NCBI RefSeq assembly: GCF_014646335.1
Contig: NZ_BMNG01000011.1
Location: forward strand, 248,001-312,000
Length of the DNA: 64,000 nt
DNA from: Streptomyces lasiicapitis
GTDB lineage: Bacteria > Actinomycetota > Actinomycetes > Streptomycetales > Streptomycetaceae
Direction of reading: 5' to 3'
In this document: piece after piece, positions 1-8,900 of the stretch
Position numbering within the stretch: position 1 is the first letter of the stretch
How the letters are laid out: every line of letters starts with the position of its first letter
The notes under the pieces: model-generated
What the model was told of the DNA's origin: nothing
The model's input: the letters and a program-made list of their open reading frames with translations, nothing else
Database searches by the model: none
Program-made: the position numbers and the translations under genes

Positions 1-630
1 AGGCAGGTCGGCACGACGGGCCGCGGCCTGTTCGCCGTACGTGTCGTGAGCCGCGCGATGACCCTGGACGCGGCCGTCTGCCATCTGAAGTCGAAGCTCC
101 TGACGTATCCGGGCGGCCGCTTCCAGCCGTGTGACGAGGGCGAACGGGCCCGCGTCGGGGCGTACGCGCTCTACCGCCGCACCGCCGAGGCCGCGACGCT
201 GCGCGCCCTGGCCGACCAACTCCTCGGCGGCGACGGCACGTCGCGCGACGTGGCCGTACTCGGCGACCTCAACGACGAGGCGGCGGCCGCCACCACCCAG
301 ATCCTGCTCGGCCCGCCGGGCTCCGAGCTCGGCACGCCCGGATACAGCAGGCCGGACAAGGGCGACGCGACCCGGCTGTGGAACGTGGCGCCGCTGATAC
401 CGCCCGAACGCCGCTTCTCCCGCGTCAACTTCGGCCGCCGCGAACTGATAGACCACGTCCTGCTGAGCCACCGCCTCACCGCCCGGGTGGTGGCCGACGG
501 CGAGGCGGACACGGGCCTGCCGGACGGCACGGCGGTGCTCGACCTGCCGTCGGTGGGGGCGGATCCGCAGGAGCGGCGGGACGCGCCGGGGTCGGACCAC
601 GCGCCGGTGTGGATACGGTTCCAGCCCTGA
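1..630 (+). CDS. Endonuclease/exonuclease/phosphatase family protein, C-terminal part
   Basis: The reading frame is open from the first base, so the gene begins before the window; the GTG at 46 is an internal codon rather than a convincing start. The visible 209 residues carry the C-terminal signatures of the DNase I-like Mg-dependent phosphoesterase fold: an HLKSK strand, the GDLND motif (metal- and substrate-binding Asp/Asn) and the GSDHAPV motif with the catalytic Asp-His pair. In actinobacteria such proteins are often secreted nucleases or phosphodiesterases, but the N-terminus that would show a signal peptide is missing. It converges on the PI-PLC-like gene with only about 20 bases between the stops. 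The family is clear; substrate unknown. Confidence 0.85.
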   Translation, partial: RQVGTTGRGLFAVRVVSRAMTLDAAVCHLKSKLLTYPGGRFQPCDEGERARVGAYALYRRTAEAATLRALADQLLGGDGTSRDVAVLGDLNDEAAAATTQILLGPPGSELGTPGYSRPDKGDATRLWNVAPLIPPERRFSRVNFGRRELIDHVLLSHRLTARVVADGEADTGLPDGTAVLDLPSVGADPQERRDAPGSDHAPVWIRFQP

Positions 631-649
631 CCCCAGCGGGTGGTGGCGG

Positions 650-1705
650 CTAGCCGCGCGGAACCACCGTGGACAGCACCCCCGGCAGCGGATACCAGTC
701 CGACGACACCACGCTGGCGTGGCGCCCCGCGAGGAGGGCGACGCGGTCGCGGGCCTGGGCCTCGGTCGGGTTGGTTGCGCTGATGGCGGGCGCCACGTTG
801 TGGGCGTCGGACATGACGACGAGATAGCGCCGGTCGGCGTACCACTTGGTGTCGACCGACCCGCCCGCGTACACCGAGGCGTCCCCGTCGAACAGCACGA
901 ACCAGGGCCGGATGGAGGCGTCCGTGTAGCGCGTGCGCGGGTCGCCGGACGCGGCGCCCAGGACGGCGGGGAAGGCGCCGGCGTCGCCGAGGCGGCCCGC
1001 GCCGGCGAGGTCGCGCAGATGGGTGGCGTACTCTCGGTCGGTCCACAGGGTGTCGGCCGGGTTGCCCTGCTCGACGGTGCCGGGGATGAGCTCGACGATG
1101 AACTTGCCCGCGAGCTCGGACCTCGTGGGCCAGCCCTTCTTCTGTACGGCTTCGTCGAGGTTCGCGCTGCCCTCGGCCAACTGGCCGGGCCGGTAAAGGG
1201 CATCACCCAGCTTGCTGCGCAGCAGCGCATCGAGATCGGCGGGCCCGCGCCCATTCCTCCCCTGGAATCCGTCCTTCAACTCGACCTTCACGAGTACGGG
1301 ACGGTGGCCCGGGTGCGCGTCGTGCCAGGCCTTCATGTCGGCGAGGCACCCGTCGAGCCGCTGGTTGCGCGCCTTCGTCCGCAGTTCCTCGGGCCGCTGC
1401 GCGTTCTCGCAGTTGTTGTCGTTGCCGAGCGGGTTGCTGTGCGAGACGCGCCAGCCGCCGCCGAACACATTGGTCCACACGTCGAGTTCGAGCATCCCCG
1501 CGCCGGAGTCGAGGGCGTCCGCGAAGTAGGGGTACTTCGTCTTCTCGTACGCGTTGTGGACGCCGACGCCGGTGGTGGCGGCGTAGGGCCGGTCGTCGGC
1601 CCGCGCGGACCGTCCGTCGGCGACGGCCGCCCCCGAAGAACCGCCCGCCACGGCACCCGCGACCACGATCCCCGCCACCACCGTACGTATCGCAGATGCG
1701 CGCAC
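650..1705 (-). CDS. Secreted Ca2+-dependent phosphoinositide-specific phospholipase C-like protein
   Basis: A 351-residue protein with an N-terminal signal peptide (residues 1-30, Ala/Val/Gly-rich, ending near AVADG). The mature part starts with the PI-PLC TIM-barrel signature VGVHNAYEKTKYPYFADAL followed by LELDVW, which holds a catalytic His and metal-binding Glu/Asp; later SHSNP and VLVKVELKD fit the same barrel. This matches the bacterial Ca2+-dependent PI-PLC group (PF16670-like) rather than the Bacillus metal-independent enzyme. The GTG start at 1705 is preceded by a strong GGAGGAGGG site about 5 bases upstream. It is transcribed divergently from the DUF3574 gene. Likely role: extracellular phospholipid or glycerophosphodiester cleavage; the actual substrate is inferred. 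Confidence 0.85.
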   Translation of the reverse strand: MRASAIRTVVAGIVVAGAVAGGSSGAAVADGRSARADDRPYAATTGVGVHNAYEKTKYPYFADALDSGAGMLELDVWTNVFGGGWRVSHSNPLGNDNNCENAQRPEELRTKARNQRLDGCLADMKAWHDAHPGHRPVLVKVELKDGFQGRNGRGPADLDALLRSKLGDALYRPGQLAEGSANLDEAVQKKGWPTRSELAGKFIVELIPGTVEQGNPADTLWTDREYATHLRDLAGAGRLGDAGAFPAVLGAASGDPRTRYTDASIRPWFVLFDGDASVYAGGSVDTKWYADRRYLVVMSDAHNVAPAISATNPTEAQARDRVALLAGRHASVVSSDWYPLPGVLSTVVPRG

Positions 1706-1850
1706 CGTCGCCCTCCTCCGTCTCCGTCACACCCGTCAAGTCACGCTGAAACGTACGGGATTCAAGTGGCGTACCGGAAGACGGCGACTTACGGCCAGAC
1801 CACGCGTCGCTCCCCTGACCGGCCACGCGCGTCCTCTACCGTTTACGCCC

Positions 1851-1909
1851 GTCGACTCCCGTACCGTTCACGCCCGTCGACTCACGCCCGTCGACTCACG
1901 CCGGTCGAC
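1851..1909. repeat. Array of four GTCGAC palindromes in a divergent promoter region
   Basis: Between two divergent secreted-protein genes the hexamer GTCGAC occurs at 1851, 1876, 1890 and 1904. The last three lie 14 bases apart inside near-identical units of the form CCCGTCGACTCACG; the first is 25 bases away in a longer related unit containing TACCGTT(T/C)ACGCC. The regular spacing and palindromic core resemble a multi-site operator, though simple slippage of a 14-base unit is also possible. The rest of the 246-base gap shows no gene. Confidence 0.5.
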
Positions 1910-1951
1910 GATCAGCGCTGCCCGCGCAGCCGCCCGAAAGGCAGGACCCCC

Positions 1952-2434
1952 ATGGCCCTCACCCTCACGCTCACCGGCCCCCGCCTGGCCCTGGCCGCCA
2001 CGGCGGCCGTCCTCGCGATCGGCGCGCCGACTGCGTACGCGGCCCTCGACTCCGACGACACCCGTCCCGCGGCCGCGGCGGCCAAGGCCGCACCTCCCCG
2101 CGGCGAGCCCTTCATCGAGACCCGCCTCTTCTTCGGCACCGAACGCCCCGACGGCGGCCCGGACGTGACGGACAAGCAGTTCATGAAGTTCATCGACGAC
2201 GAGGTCACCCCCGGCTTCTCCGACGGCCTGACCGTCCAGCAGGGCCGGGGCCAGTGGAAGGACAGCAACGGCAAGATCGAGCGGGAGCGGTCCTACGAGC
2301 TGATCCTGCTGTACCCCACCGCCGAGGCGAAGAAGCGCGACGTACTGATCGAGGAGATCCGCTCCGACTACGAGAAGAAGTTCGCCCAGGACTCGGTGGG
2401 CAGGCTGGACGACCGGGCTCGGGTGGACTTCTGA
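1952..2434 (+). CDS. Secreted DUF3574 domain protein
   Basis: A 160-residue protein with an N-terminal signal sequence (residues 1-30, ending AYAAL) and a short Ala-rich linker, then a compact domain with FIETRLFFGTERPDG, FIDDEVTPGFSDGLTV and a C-terminal stretch ending in RARVDF. This arrangement fits DUF3574, a small family of exported or periplasmic proteins of unknown function. The ATG at 1952 was chosen because the signal peptide starts exactly there; the longer open frame upstream runs antisense through the neighbouring gene. Function unknown. Confidence 0.75.
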   Translation: MALTLTLTGPRLALAATAAVLAIGAPTAYAALDSDDTRPAAAAAKAAPPRGEPFIETRLFFGTERPDGGPDVTDKQFMKFIDDEVTPGFSDGLTVQQGRGQWKDSNGKIERERSYELILLYPTAEAKKRDVLIEEIRSDYEKKFAQDSVGRLDDRARVDF

Positions 2435-2456
2435 CGCACTCCGGTGCCGCATCCTA

Positions 2457-3713
2457 GTGATCCGGCATATACCCCGGCACCATGCGTATATGGACAGCGG
2501 CACCGGAACAACGCCAACACCCCCGCCGTCGCCACGGGCCAGACGACACAACGTGGTCCTCCGGCTGTACGACAGCCCGCTGTACCGGGACTGGGCCGCC
2601 TGGACCACACTGTTCATGGCGACCTTCACGCCCTACGCCATCGCCACGGGTGACGGGCCGCGCACCATGCCGGTCTGGCTGGACACGTCGCTCGCGACGG
2701 TGACGTTCGTCGTCCTGTTCGGGATGGGTCCGGCGTGGGTGCGGCTGCGGCGGCGGCAGGGGAAGCGGTGGCTGCCTGCCTGGTTGACCAAGGCGGCAGC
2801 CGCGCGGCCCACCGGGACATCCGCGCAGCCCACCTGGGCATCTCCGCAACCCTCCCCCGCAGCTGTGCCGCCCCCTGCCCCGACCCCGACCCCACCCCCG
2901 CCGGCGCCGACGCCGACGCCGACGCGAAACTCCCCCACCCTCGCCCACGCCCGCGCCACCCTCCCCTACCCCGTCGCCCGAGCGATCCGCGCGCTCCAAC
3001 AAGCCGAGACCCCCCGGGACGAGTACGACGCGCTGCTCGAAGCGGCCGAGCACCTGGCCGCCACGGTGTGCCTGACCAGGGCGGCGCTCGCGCGGCGGAC
3101 CGAGACTGAACTCCTCGCGGAACTGCGCAGGTCGTACTTCGGGGCGGGGCCGACGTTCGGCACGTGGACGGTCGCCCTCTCCCGGCTCCGGGACACCACG
3201 ACCGTCACCCCGGACCTCCTCGCAGCCCTCCAGTCCCTCAAGGAGGAGCGCAACCGCAACGCCCACGGCGACAAGCCGATGAGCCGGCCCGAGTCGGCGC
3301 TGCGCGTGGCGGAGTACGTGGCGCACTTCGAACGCGCCCTGGTGGCGGCCCGTTTCCTGGAGGAGACGCCGTGGCTGTGCGTCGCGTCCTGCGACTACCG
3401 CCACCGGACCGGGACCTTCCAGGTCGTGGCCCGCGACGCCACCGGCGACCACCCGGTGTTCGAACGCCGCGAGTACACCTGGTCCCAACCGGTCACCAAC
3501 GACGCCTTCTACGCCCTCACCCCGACCGGCCCGGTCCCCCTCTCCCCCTTCGTCACGTACACGTTCTGCCCCGACTGCAACCAGATGGAGGCCTGCTACA
3601 CCACCTGGGCCCGCGCCAGCCAGAGCCACGCGAAGGTGCAGAGCTTCAACCGGGGGCACGTCATGACCGTCCCGGACCTGGGCGACGAGGTCCGTGCGCT
3701 GCTGGACACCTGA
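2457..3713 (+). CDS. Membrane protein with HEPN-type RX4H motif (unknown function)
   Basis: A 418-residue protein. Residues 48-62 and 77-93 are hydrophobic and could be two membrane segments. A Pro/Thr-rich linker (about 115-160) follows, then an alpha-helical region (165-305) containing ERNRNAH, in which R265 and H270 form the RX4H signature of HEPN ribonuclease domains. The C-terminal part has a CPDC pair at 371-374 and reads like a small beta-rich domain. It converges with the next gene, leaving a 9-base gap. A later ATG at 2490 is an alternative start, and no good ribosome site precedes either. HEPN is assigned from one motif plus helical context only. If correct, membrane-tethered RNA cleavage in a conflict or stress system is conceivable. 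Confidence 0.6.
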   Translation: MIRHIPRHHAYMDSGTGTTPTPPPSPRARRHNVVLRLYDSPLYRDWAAWTTLFMATFTPYAIATGDGPRTMPVWLDTSLATVTFVVLFGMGPAWVRLRRRQGKRWLPAWLTKAAAARPTGTSAQPTWASPQPSPAAVPPPAPTPTPPPPAPTPTPTRNSPTLAHARATLPYPVARAIRALQQAETPRDEYDALLEAAEHLAATVCLTRAALARRTETELLAELRRSYFGAGPTFGTWTVALSRLRDTTTVTPDLLAALQSLKEERNRNAHGDKPMSRPESALRVAEYVAHFERALVAARFLEETPWLCVASCDYRHRTGTFQVVARDATGDHPVFERREYTWSQPVTNDAFYALTPTGPVPLSPFVTYTFCPDCNQMEACYTTWARASQSHAKVQSFNRGHVMTVPDLGDEVRALLDT

Positions 3714-3722
3714 GGACGGGCG

Positions 3723-4157
3723 CTACCCGAGCCGGACGTCCCCCACGGTGTGGGCCTGAATCACGTTGCCGTGCTGCACGCCCCCGGTGATGCTGTTGTG
3801 CACGCTCCCTCCCCGCCCTTCCCCACCCTCATCGGGCGCCAACTCCCTTAGAAGAACGCGCAGTTCATCAGCAGCCGCCGGATCGGCGCGCAACGCCCGT
3901 CGCATCCGGTTGCGCCATTCCGCCTGTACGTCGGCGGCGGCGTCCTCGTCGTCGGCATCCCGTGCGGCGACCAGGTCGTCGCGGGCCTCGTCGAGTTCAC
4001 CGGCGACGGCGACGGTGTCCTCGTCGTTCCCGGTCGCGCGCCGCCGCGTGAAGAAGCCGACGGCCCGGTCCCGCGCGTGCGCCCAGCCGTCGCCCACCAT
4101 CGACTGCACGAGCGCCGTGGCTCCGGCCGCCGCGAGGGCCGTCAACTCCGCGTCCAT
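3723..4157 (-). CDS. Small protein with actinobacterial conflict-system-like N-terminus and VHNS/NVIQA tail
   Basis: A 144-residue protein. The first 35 residues (ELTALAAAGATALVQSMVG...) form an Ala-rich helix resembling the N-terminus of many small Streptomyces proteins found beside NTPase and TPR signalling proteins. The middle is an acidic, charged helical region. The tail has HNSITGGVQHGNVIQAHTVG, a short repeat-like beta motif that I recall from actinobacterial effector-associated or NTPase proteins. I chose the ATG at 4157 rather than an upstream in-frame codon because GAAGGAG lies 5 bases before it. It converges with the HEPN-motif gene. The family relation is from memory; no enzymatic residues are visible. 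Confidence 0.6.
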   Translation of the reverse strand: MDAELTALAAAGATALVQSMVGDGWAHARDRAVGFFTRRRATGNDEDTVAVAGELDEARDDLVAARDADDEDAAADVQAEWRNRMRRALRADPAAADELRVLLRELAPDEGGEGRGGSVHNSITGGVQHGNVIQAHTVGDVRLG

Positions 4158-4242
4158 GGGGTCTCCTTCGTCACCGTTGATGGGGCTCAACGGTAGCGGC
4201 GGTGGCGCCGGGTGCGCCTGAGATCGTCGTACTCGGCGGAGT

Positions 4243-5949
4243 TCAGGCGCCGAGCAGGCTCGTGTATGCCCCTACCGGGTCCTCGTCCGCCGGGCCCTCC
4301 GGCCACCAGTCGGTGCAGCCCGCATGGGTCTCGCCCCGGTACGGGTACCAGCGGCCGTCCTGGCCGTAGCGGAGTTGGTGGGTGCCGGTGGGGTCCGTGA
4401 GGTGGTTGTGGTGGATGGTCATGCGGGGGAGGTCGGCGGCGGCCAGGGCGCCTCGGGCTCGGTCGAAGGGGCCTGCCGGGGGATCCCAGGGGGACTCCAG
4501 GACGGCCAGGCCGTCCTCTGCTCCCTGGCGCCAGGCCGCTGCCGCGCGGGACAGGTCGGTGGGCGTGCGGCCCACCGAGTCCGCGAGGGCGGCGAATTGG
4601 CGGCTGAAGGTGCGGCGGCCCGTCAGGCCGGGGTGGGAGGCGGCCAGGCGCACGGCGTCGTGCCAGGGGTCCGGTGCGGCGAGCGCGGGTGCGCCCCACA
4701 TCAGGTACGCGTGCGCGCGCTGCGCGGCATCCGTCGCCAGGAACTCCAGCGCCGTGGGGTCGGGGGCGCCGGGGAGTGCCGGGAGCAGGGGTGGTTCGCC
4801 GGGGTGCGGGGGTACGGGGAGCGGGGGTGGGAGCGGGGGGCGGTAGTCGGTGGCGAGGGCTTCTCGGGCGGGGGTTCCGGGGAGGGGAGGCGCGTCGGGC
4901 TCCGCGGTGGCAGTGGTTCCGGGGAGGGCGGGCGCCTCGGGCTCCCCGTCGGCAGGGGTCCCGGGAAGGGCAGTCGACTCGGGCCCCTCGTCGGCAGCGG
5001 TTCCGAAGAGAGCGGCGACCTCGCGGTCCCCGCCGACCGTGGTTCCTGAGTCCGCTCCGCCCCCAGCTGGCCCTTCCGGTGCAGGAGTGCGCGCGGACTC
5101 CCCGGCGTCACGGACCGCCCCCTCCGGGGCACGCGTGCGCACAGGCTCCTCCCCGCCGCCCCGGACCACCCCTTCCAGCGCACGCGCTCGCGCAGACTCG
5201 CCACCACCCCGGACCGCCCCCTCCGGGGCACGCATGCGCACAGGCTCCCCGCCACCCCTGGCCGCCCCTTCCGGGGCCGTAGGCGGCGCGGGCGGCGCAG
5301 CGGAACGTGTGGCAGAACTGCCCGCCGCCGGCCCGCCGGTCGCCTCGCTCGCCGCCGCGCGCGCGTTCCGGCGCGTCAGTTCCTCCAGTACGCGCGTCTC
5401 CTCGCCACCACGCACGAGGAGCAGGACGAAGGGGTCGGCGTCCAGGATGCGGGCGGTCTGGTACGTGAGGGCGGCGGCGTGTTTGCAGGGGTGGCCGCGG
5501 TCGGGGCAGGTGCAGGAGGGGATGAGGTCGCCGCGGCCGGGGAGGAGGGGGACGCCGGTGCGGTCGGCGGTGGCCGCGAGGGCCTGGGGCATGTCCCGGG
5601 TGAGGAAGGACGTGAGGTGCGCGGGGTCCGCGGTGGCCGCGTCGAGGAAGCGGTCCCAGTCGTCGGGGGTGAAGGTGCGCATGCGGAGTTCGGCGCGGTA
5701 GGGACGGGGACGGCTGCCGTGGACGTACGCGATGATGCGCCCCGACTCGACGGTGATCGTGTCGACGTGGCCCTCGCGGGCGTACGCGCGCCCCCGGGCG
5801 AGCCGGGCCGGGTCCAGGGCCGAGCCCTCCAGGGCGTCGATCCACGCGTTGCCCCACCAGGAGGAGGCGAACGCGTCGGGGTCGGTGCGGGGCGGCAGGG
5901 GCGGGAAGATGCGCGGGCGGCCGCCGCCCACGCGCGGGGCGGGGCTCAT
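4243..5949 (-). CDS. SWIM zinc-finger protein
   Basis: A 568-residue protein. Residues 25-135 form a globular N-terminal domain (SSWWGNAWIDALEG...) typical of actinobacterial SWIM proteins. The SWIM finger CTCPDRGHPCKH follows, with C146, C148, C155 and H157 as predicted zinc ligands (CxC-x6-CxH). Residues 200-390 are a low-complexity linker with two tandem repeat arrays, then a C-terminal helical domain. The ATG at 5949 overlaps the stop of the SNF2 helicase gene in an ATGA, so the two are translationally coupled. SWIM fingers bind nucleic acid or protein and are found with SWI2/SNF2 ATPases, so this is probably the helicase's partner. The biological role of the pair is unknown. Confidence 0.85.
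   Translation of the reverse strand: MSPAPRVGGGRPRIFPPLPPRTDPDAFASSWWGNAWIDALEGSALDPARLARGRAYAREGHVDTITVESGRIIAYVHGSRPRPYRAELRMRTFTPDDWDRFLDAATADPAHLTSFLTRDMPQALAATADRTGVPLLPGRGDLIPSCTCPDRGHPCKHAAALTYQTARILDADPFVLLLVRGGEETRVLEELTRRNARAAASEATGGPAAGSSATRSAAPPAPPTAPEGAARGGGEPVRMRAPEGAVRGGGESARARALEGVVRGGGEEPVRTRAPEGAVRDAGESARTPAPEGPAGGGADSGTTVGGDREVAALFGTAADEGPESTALPGTPADGEPEAPALPGTTATAEPDAPPLPGTPAREALATDYRPPLPPPLPVPPHPGEPPLLPALPGAPDPTALEFLATDAAQRAHAYLMWGAPALAAPDPWHDAVRLAASHPGLTGRRTFSRQFAALADSVGRTPTDLSRAAAAWRQGAEDGLAVLESPWDPPAGPFDRARGALAAADLPRMTIHHNHLTDPTGTHQLRYGQDGRWYPYRGETHAGCTDWWPEGPADEDPVGAYTSLLGA
4867..5274 (-). repeat. Two in-frame tandem repeat arrays inside the SWIM gene
   Basis: Residues 226-296 of the SWIM protein (5062-5274) are about four and a half copies of a 16-17 residue unit of the form PEGAVRGGGESARARA. 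Residues 318-361 (4867-4998) are about three copies of a 14-residue unit of the form ADGEPEAPALPGTP. At DNA level the units are clearly related but diverged, and lengths stay multiples of three. Such a Pro/Gly/Ala linker is likely disordered and length-variable between strains. Confidence 0.75.
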
Positions 5950-8900
5950 CGTGCCCTCCGCAGCGTCACCAGGTCCGACAGCTCCGCGTCCGACAGCTCC
6001 GTGAGCGCCGTCTCGCCGCCGTCGCCGAGCACCGCGTCCGCCAACGCCTGCTTCGCGGCGAGGAGTTCGGCGATGCGGTCCTCCACCGTGCCCTCGGTGA
6101 TGAGGCGGTGGACCTGGACGGGCTGGGTCTGGCCGATGCGGTAGGCGCGGTCGGTGGCCTGGTCCTCGACGGCGGGGTTCCACCAGCGGTCGTAGTGCAC
6201 GACGTGGCCCGCGCGGGTCAGGTTCAGGCCGGTGCCCGCCGCCTTGAGGGAGAGGAGGAAGACGGGTACCTCGCCGGCCTGGAAACGGTCCACCATGGCT
6301 TCGCGGGTGGCCACCGGCGTACCGCCGTGCAGGAGTTGGGTGGGTACGCCGCGCGCGGCGAGGTGGGATTCGAGCAGCCGCGCCATCTCGACGTACTGCG
6401 TGAAGACGAGGACCGAGCCGTCCTCGGCGAGGATCGTGTCGAGGAGTTCGTCGAGGAGTTCCAGCTTGCCGGAGCGGGGGCGGCCGGTGCCGGTGAGGGG
6501 GGCGCCGTCCTTCAGGTACTGCGCGGGGTGGTTGCAGATCTGTTTGAGCGCCATGAGCAGCTTCATGACGAGGCCGCGGCGCGCGATGCCGTCGGCGGCC
6601 TCGATGCGGGCGAGCGTCTCGCGCACCACCGCCTGGTAGAGCGCGGTCTGTTCGCGGGTGAGGGGCGCCGGGTGGTCCGTCTCGGTCTTCGGGGGCAGTT
6701 CGGGGGCGATGCCCGGGTCGGACTTCTTGCGGCGGAGGAGGAAGGGGCGTACGAGGCGGGCCAGGCGCGCCACCGCCTCGTCGCTCTCGGCGGAGCCGCC
6801 GGTCTCGGCGAGGCGGGCGTGCCGGGCGCGGAAGGCCTTGAGCGGGCCGAGGAGTCCGGGCGTCGTCCAGTCGAGCAGGGCCCACAGCTCGGAGAGGTTG
6901 TTCTCGACGGGCGTCCCGGTGAGCGCGACCCGCGCCGCCGCGGGGATGGTGCGCAACGCCCGGGCCGTGGCCGCGTGCGGGTTCTTCACGTGCTGCGCCT
7001 CGTCGGCGACGACCAGGTCCCAGTCGCGGGCGGCGAGTTCGGCCGCGCTGGTGCGCATCGTGCCGTACGTGGTGAGGACGATGCCGCCGTCGGGGACGCC
7101 GTCGAGGCTGCGGCCGGTGCCGTGGAAGCGGCGTACGGGGACGCCCGGCGCGAAGCGTTCGATCTCGCGCTGCCAGTTGCCGAGCAGCGACGTGGGGCAG
7201 ACGACGAGGGTCGGTTCGGGGCGCGCCCGGTGCAGGTGCAGGGCGATCAGGGTGACCGTCTTGCCGAGCCCCATGTCGTCGGCGAGACAGCCGCCGAGGC
7301 CGAGCGCGGTCATCCGGTCGAGCCAGGCGAGGCCGCGGAGCTGGTAGTCGCGCAAGGTGGCCTTGAGGGCGGGTGGCTGCGGGACGGGAAGCGGTTCGCC
7401 GGTGAGGCGTTCGCGTACGCGGGCGAGGGCGCCGGTCGGCACGGCGGCGACGCGTTCGCCGTCCACCTCGGCGGCGCCGGTCAGCGCGACCGTCAGGGCG
7501 TCCACGGGATCGAGCAGACCGAGATCGCGCTTGCGTGCCTTGCGTACGAGGGCGGGGTCGACCAGGACCCACTGGTCGCGCAGTCGCACGATGGGGCGGT
7601 GGGCCTCGGCGAGGGCGTCCATCTCGGCCTCGGTGAGCGGGGCACCGCCGTCGTCACCGTCACCCTCTTCACCACCGCTCAGTGCCAACTGCCAGCGGAA
7701 CTCCAGGAGTTGTTCCGTCTTGAAGAAGTCGAAGTTGTCCGCGGCGGTGCCCGGAGCGGGGCGCACCACGGCGGTCGCGGTCAGCTCGCGGGCCAGCTCC
7801 CGCGGCCAGTGCACGGCGACCCCGGCCGCGCCGAGCCGGGCCGCGGCGACGCCGAGGAGGTCGTACAGCTCCTGGTCCGCCAGCGGGAGCACGTCCGGGC
7901 GCGGCCGGTCGAGGAGGCGGCCGAGCGGCGGCCAGACGCGGGCGGCGCGGCGCACGGCGAGCAGCGTGTGCGCCTTGGCACGCGGCCCGAAGTGGTCGGC
8001 GCCCGCCCAGAGTTGGGCGGCGTCGACGACGAGGGTGGGGTCGGCGAGGCTGTGCACCTGGAGCACGGCGGCGGCAGCGCCGGGTGCTCCGGCGCTCGCG
8101 GCTTTCCGGGCGGCTGTGGCGCCCACGGCTTCGCGGGCGGTTACGGAGCCCACGGCTTCCCGAGCCGCTGCGGCACCCACGGCTCCCCGCGCCGCCGCCC
8201 CCTCCCCGTCGAAGTCCTCCCCACCGAACTCCTCCCCATCGAACAGATCAGACGCCCGCAGATCCACCCGCAGCGACACCTGCACCCCCGCGTCCTGCCC
8301 CGCAGCCACCTCCGCCGCCCACTCGCGCGCCCCCGGCAGCCGCTGCGGCTCGCGCGCGGCGAACGGCGCGCCGACGGCGTACGCGGCGGCCGGGGTGCGC
8401 GGCACGGTGTCCACGACGGCGTCGACGAACGCCCTGACCAGGGCATACGGCTCGGGCAGCAGAAGCGGCGGGCGGCTGCCGGGCAGTGGCACGGCGTGCG
8501 CGTCGGCGGGCATGGCGGCGGCGACGGCCCGCAGGTGCGCGATGTCCTCGGCGCCCAGTGGCCCGGCCCGCCACGCATCCACGTCCGCGCCGGTCAGCCC
8601 CGGCAGCAGCTTGCCCCGGGCGATCAGGTGCAGGGCGTGCCGCGCGGCGGCGGCCCAGCAGGCGGTGGCGGGGTGCGCGACACCGGGAACGGCAACACCG
8701 GGGACGACACCGCGGGCCACCCCACCCCGGGCACCCCCGAGCAGACCCGGGGCGCTCGCGAGCAGCACCCCCACCGCCTCCCCCACCGGCGCCACCAGCG
8801 CGGGCACGGCACGCCTGCGCACACCCTTTCCGTGGCGGCGTACGACCGTGATCTCATCCCGAACCCAGGCGCCCGCACCCGCAGGCACCTCCCCGCCATC

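Noticed and set aside
1841..1910. The spaced GTCGAC units as a CRISPR array.
   Set aside because: Units are 14 bases with no unique spacers and no cas genes; no CRISPR array was seen in the window.
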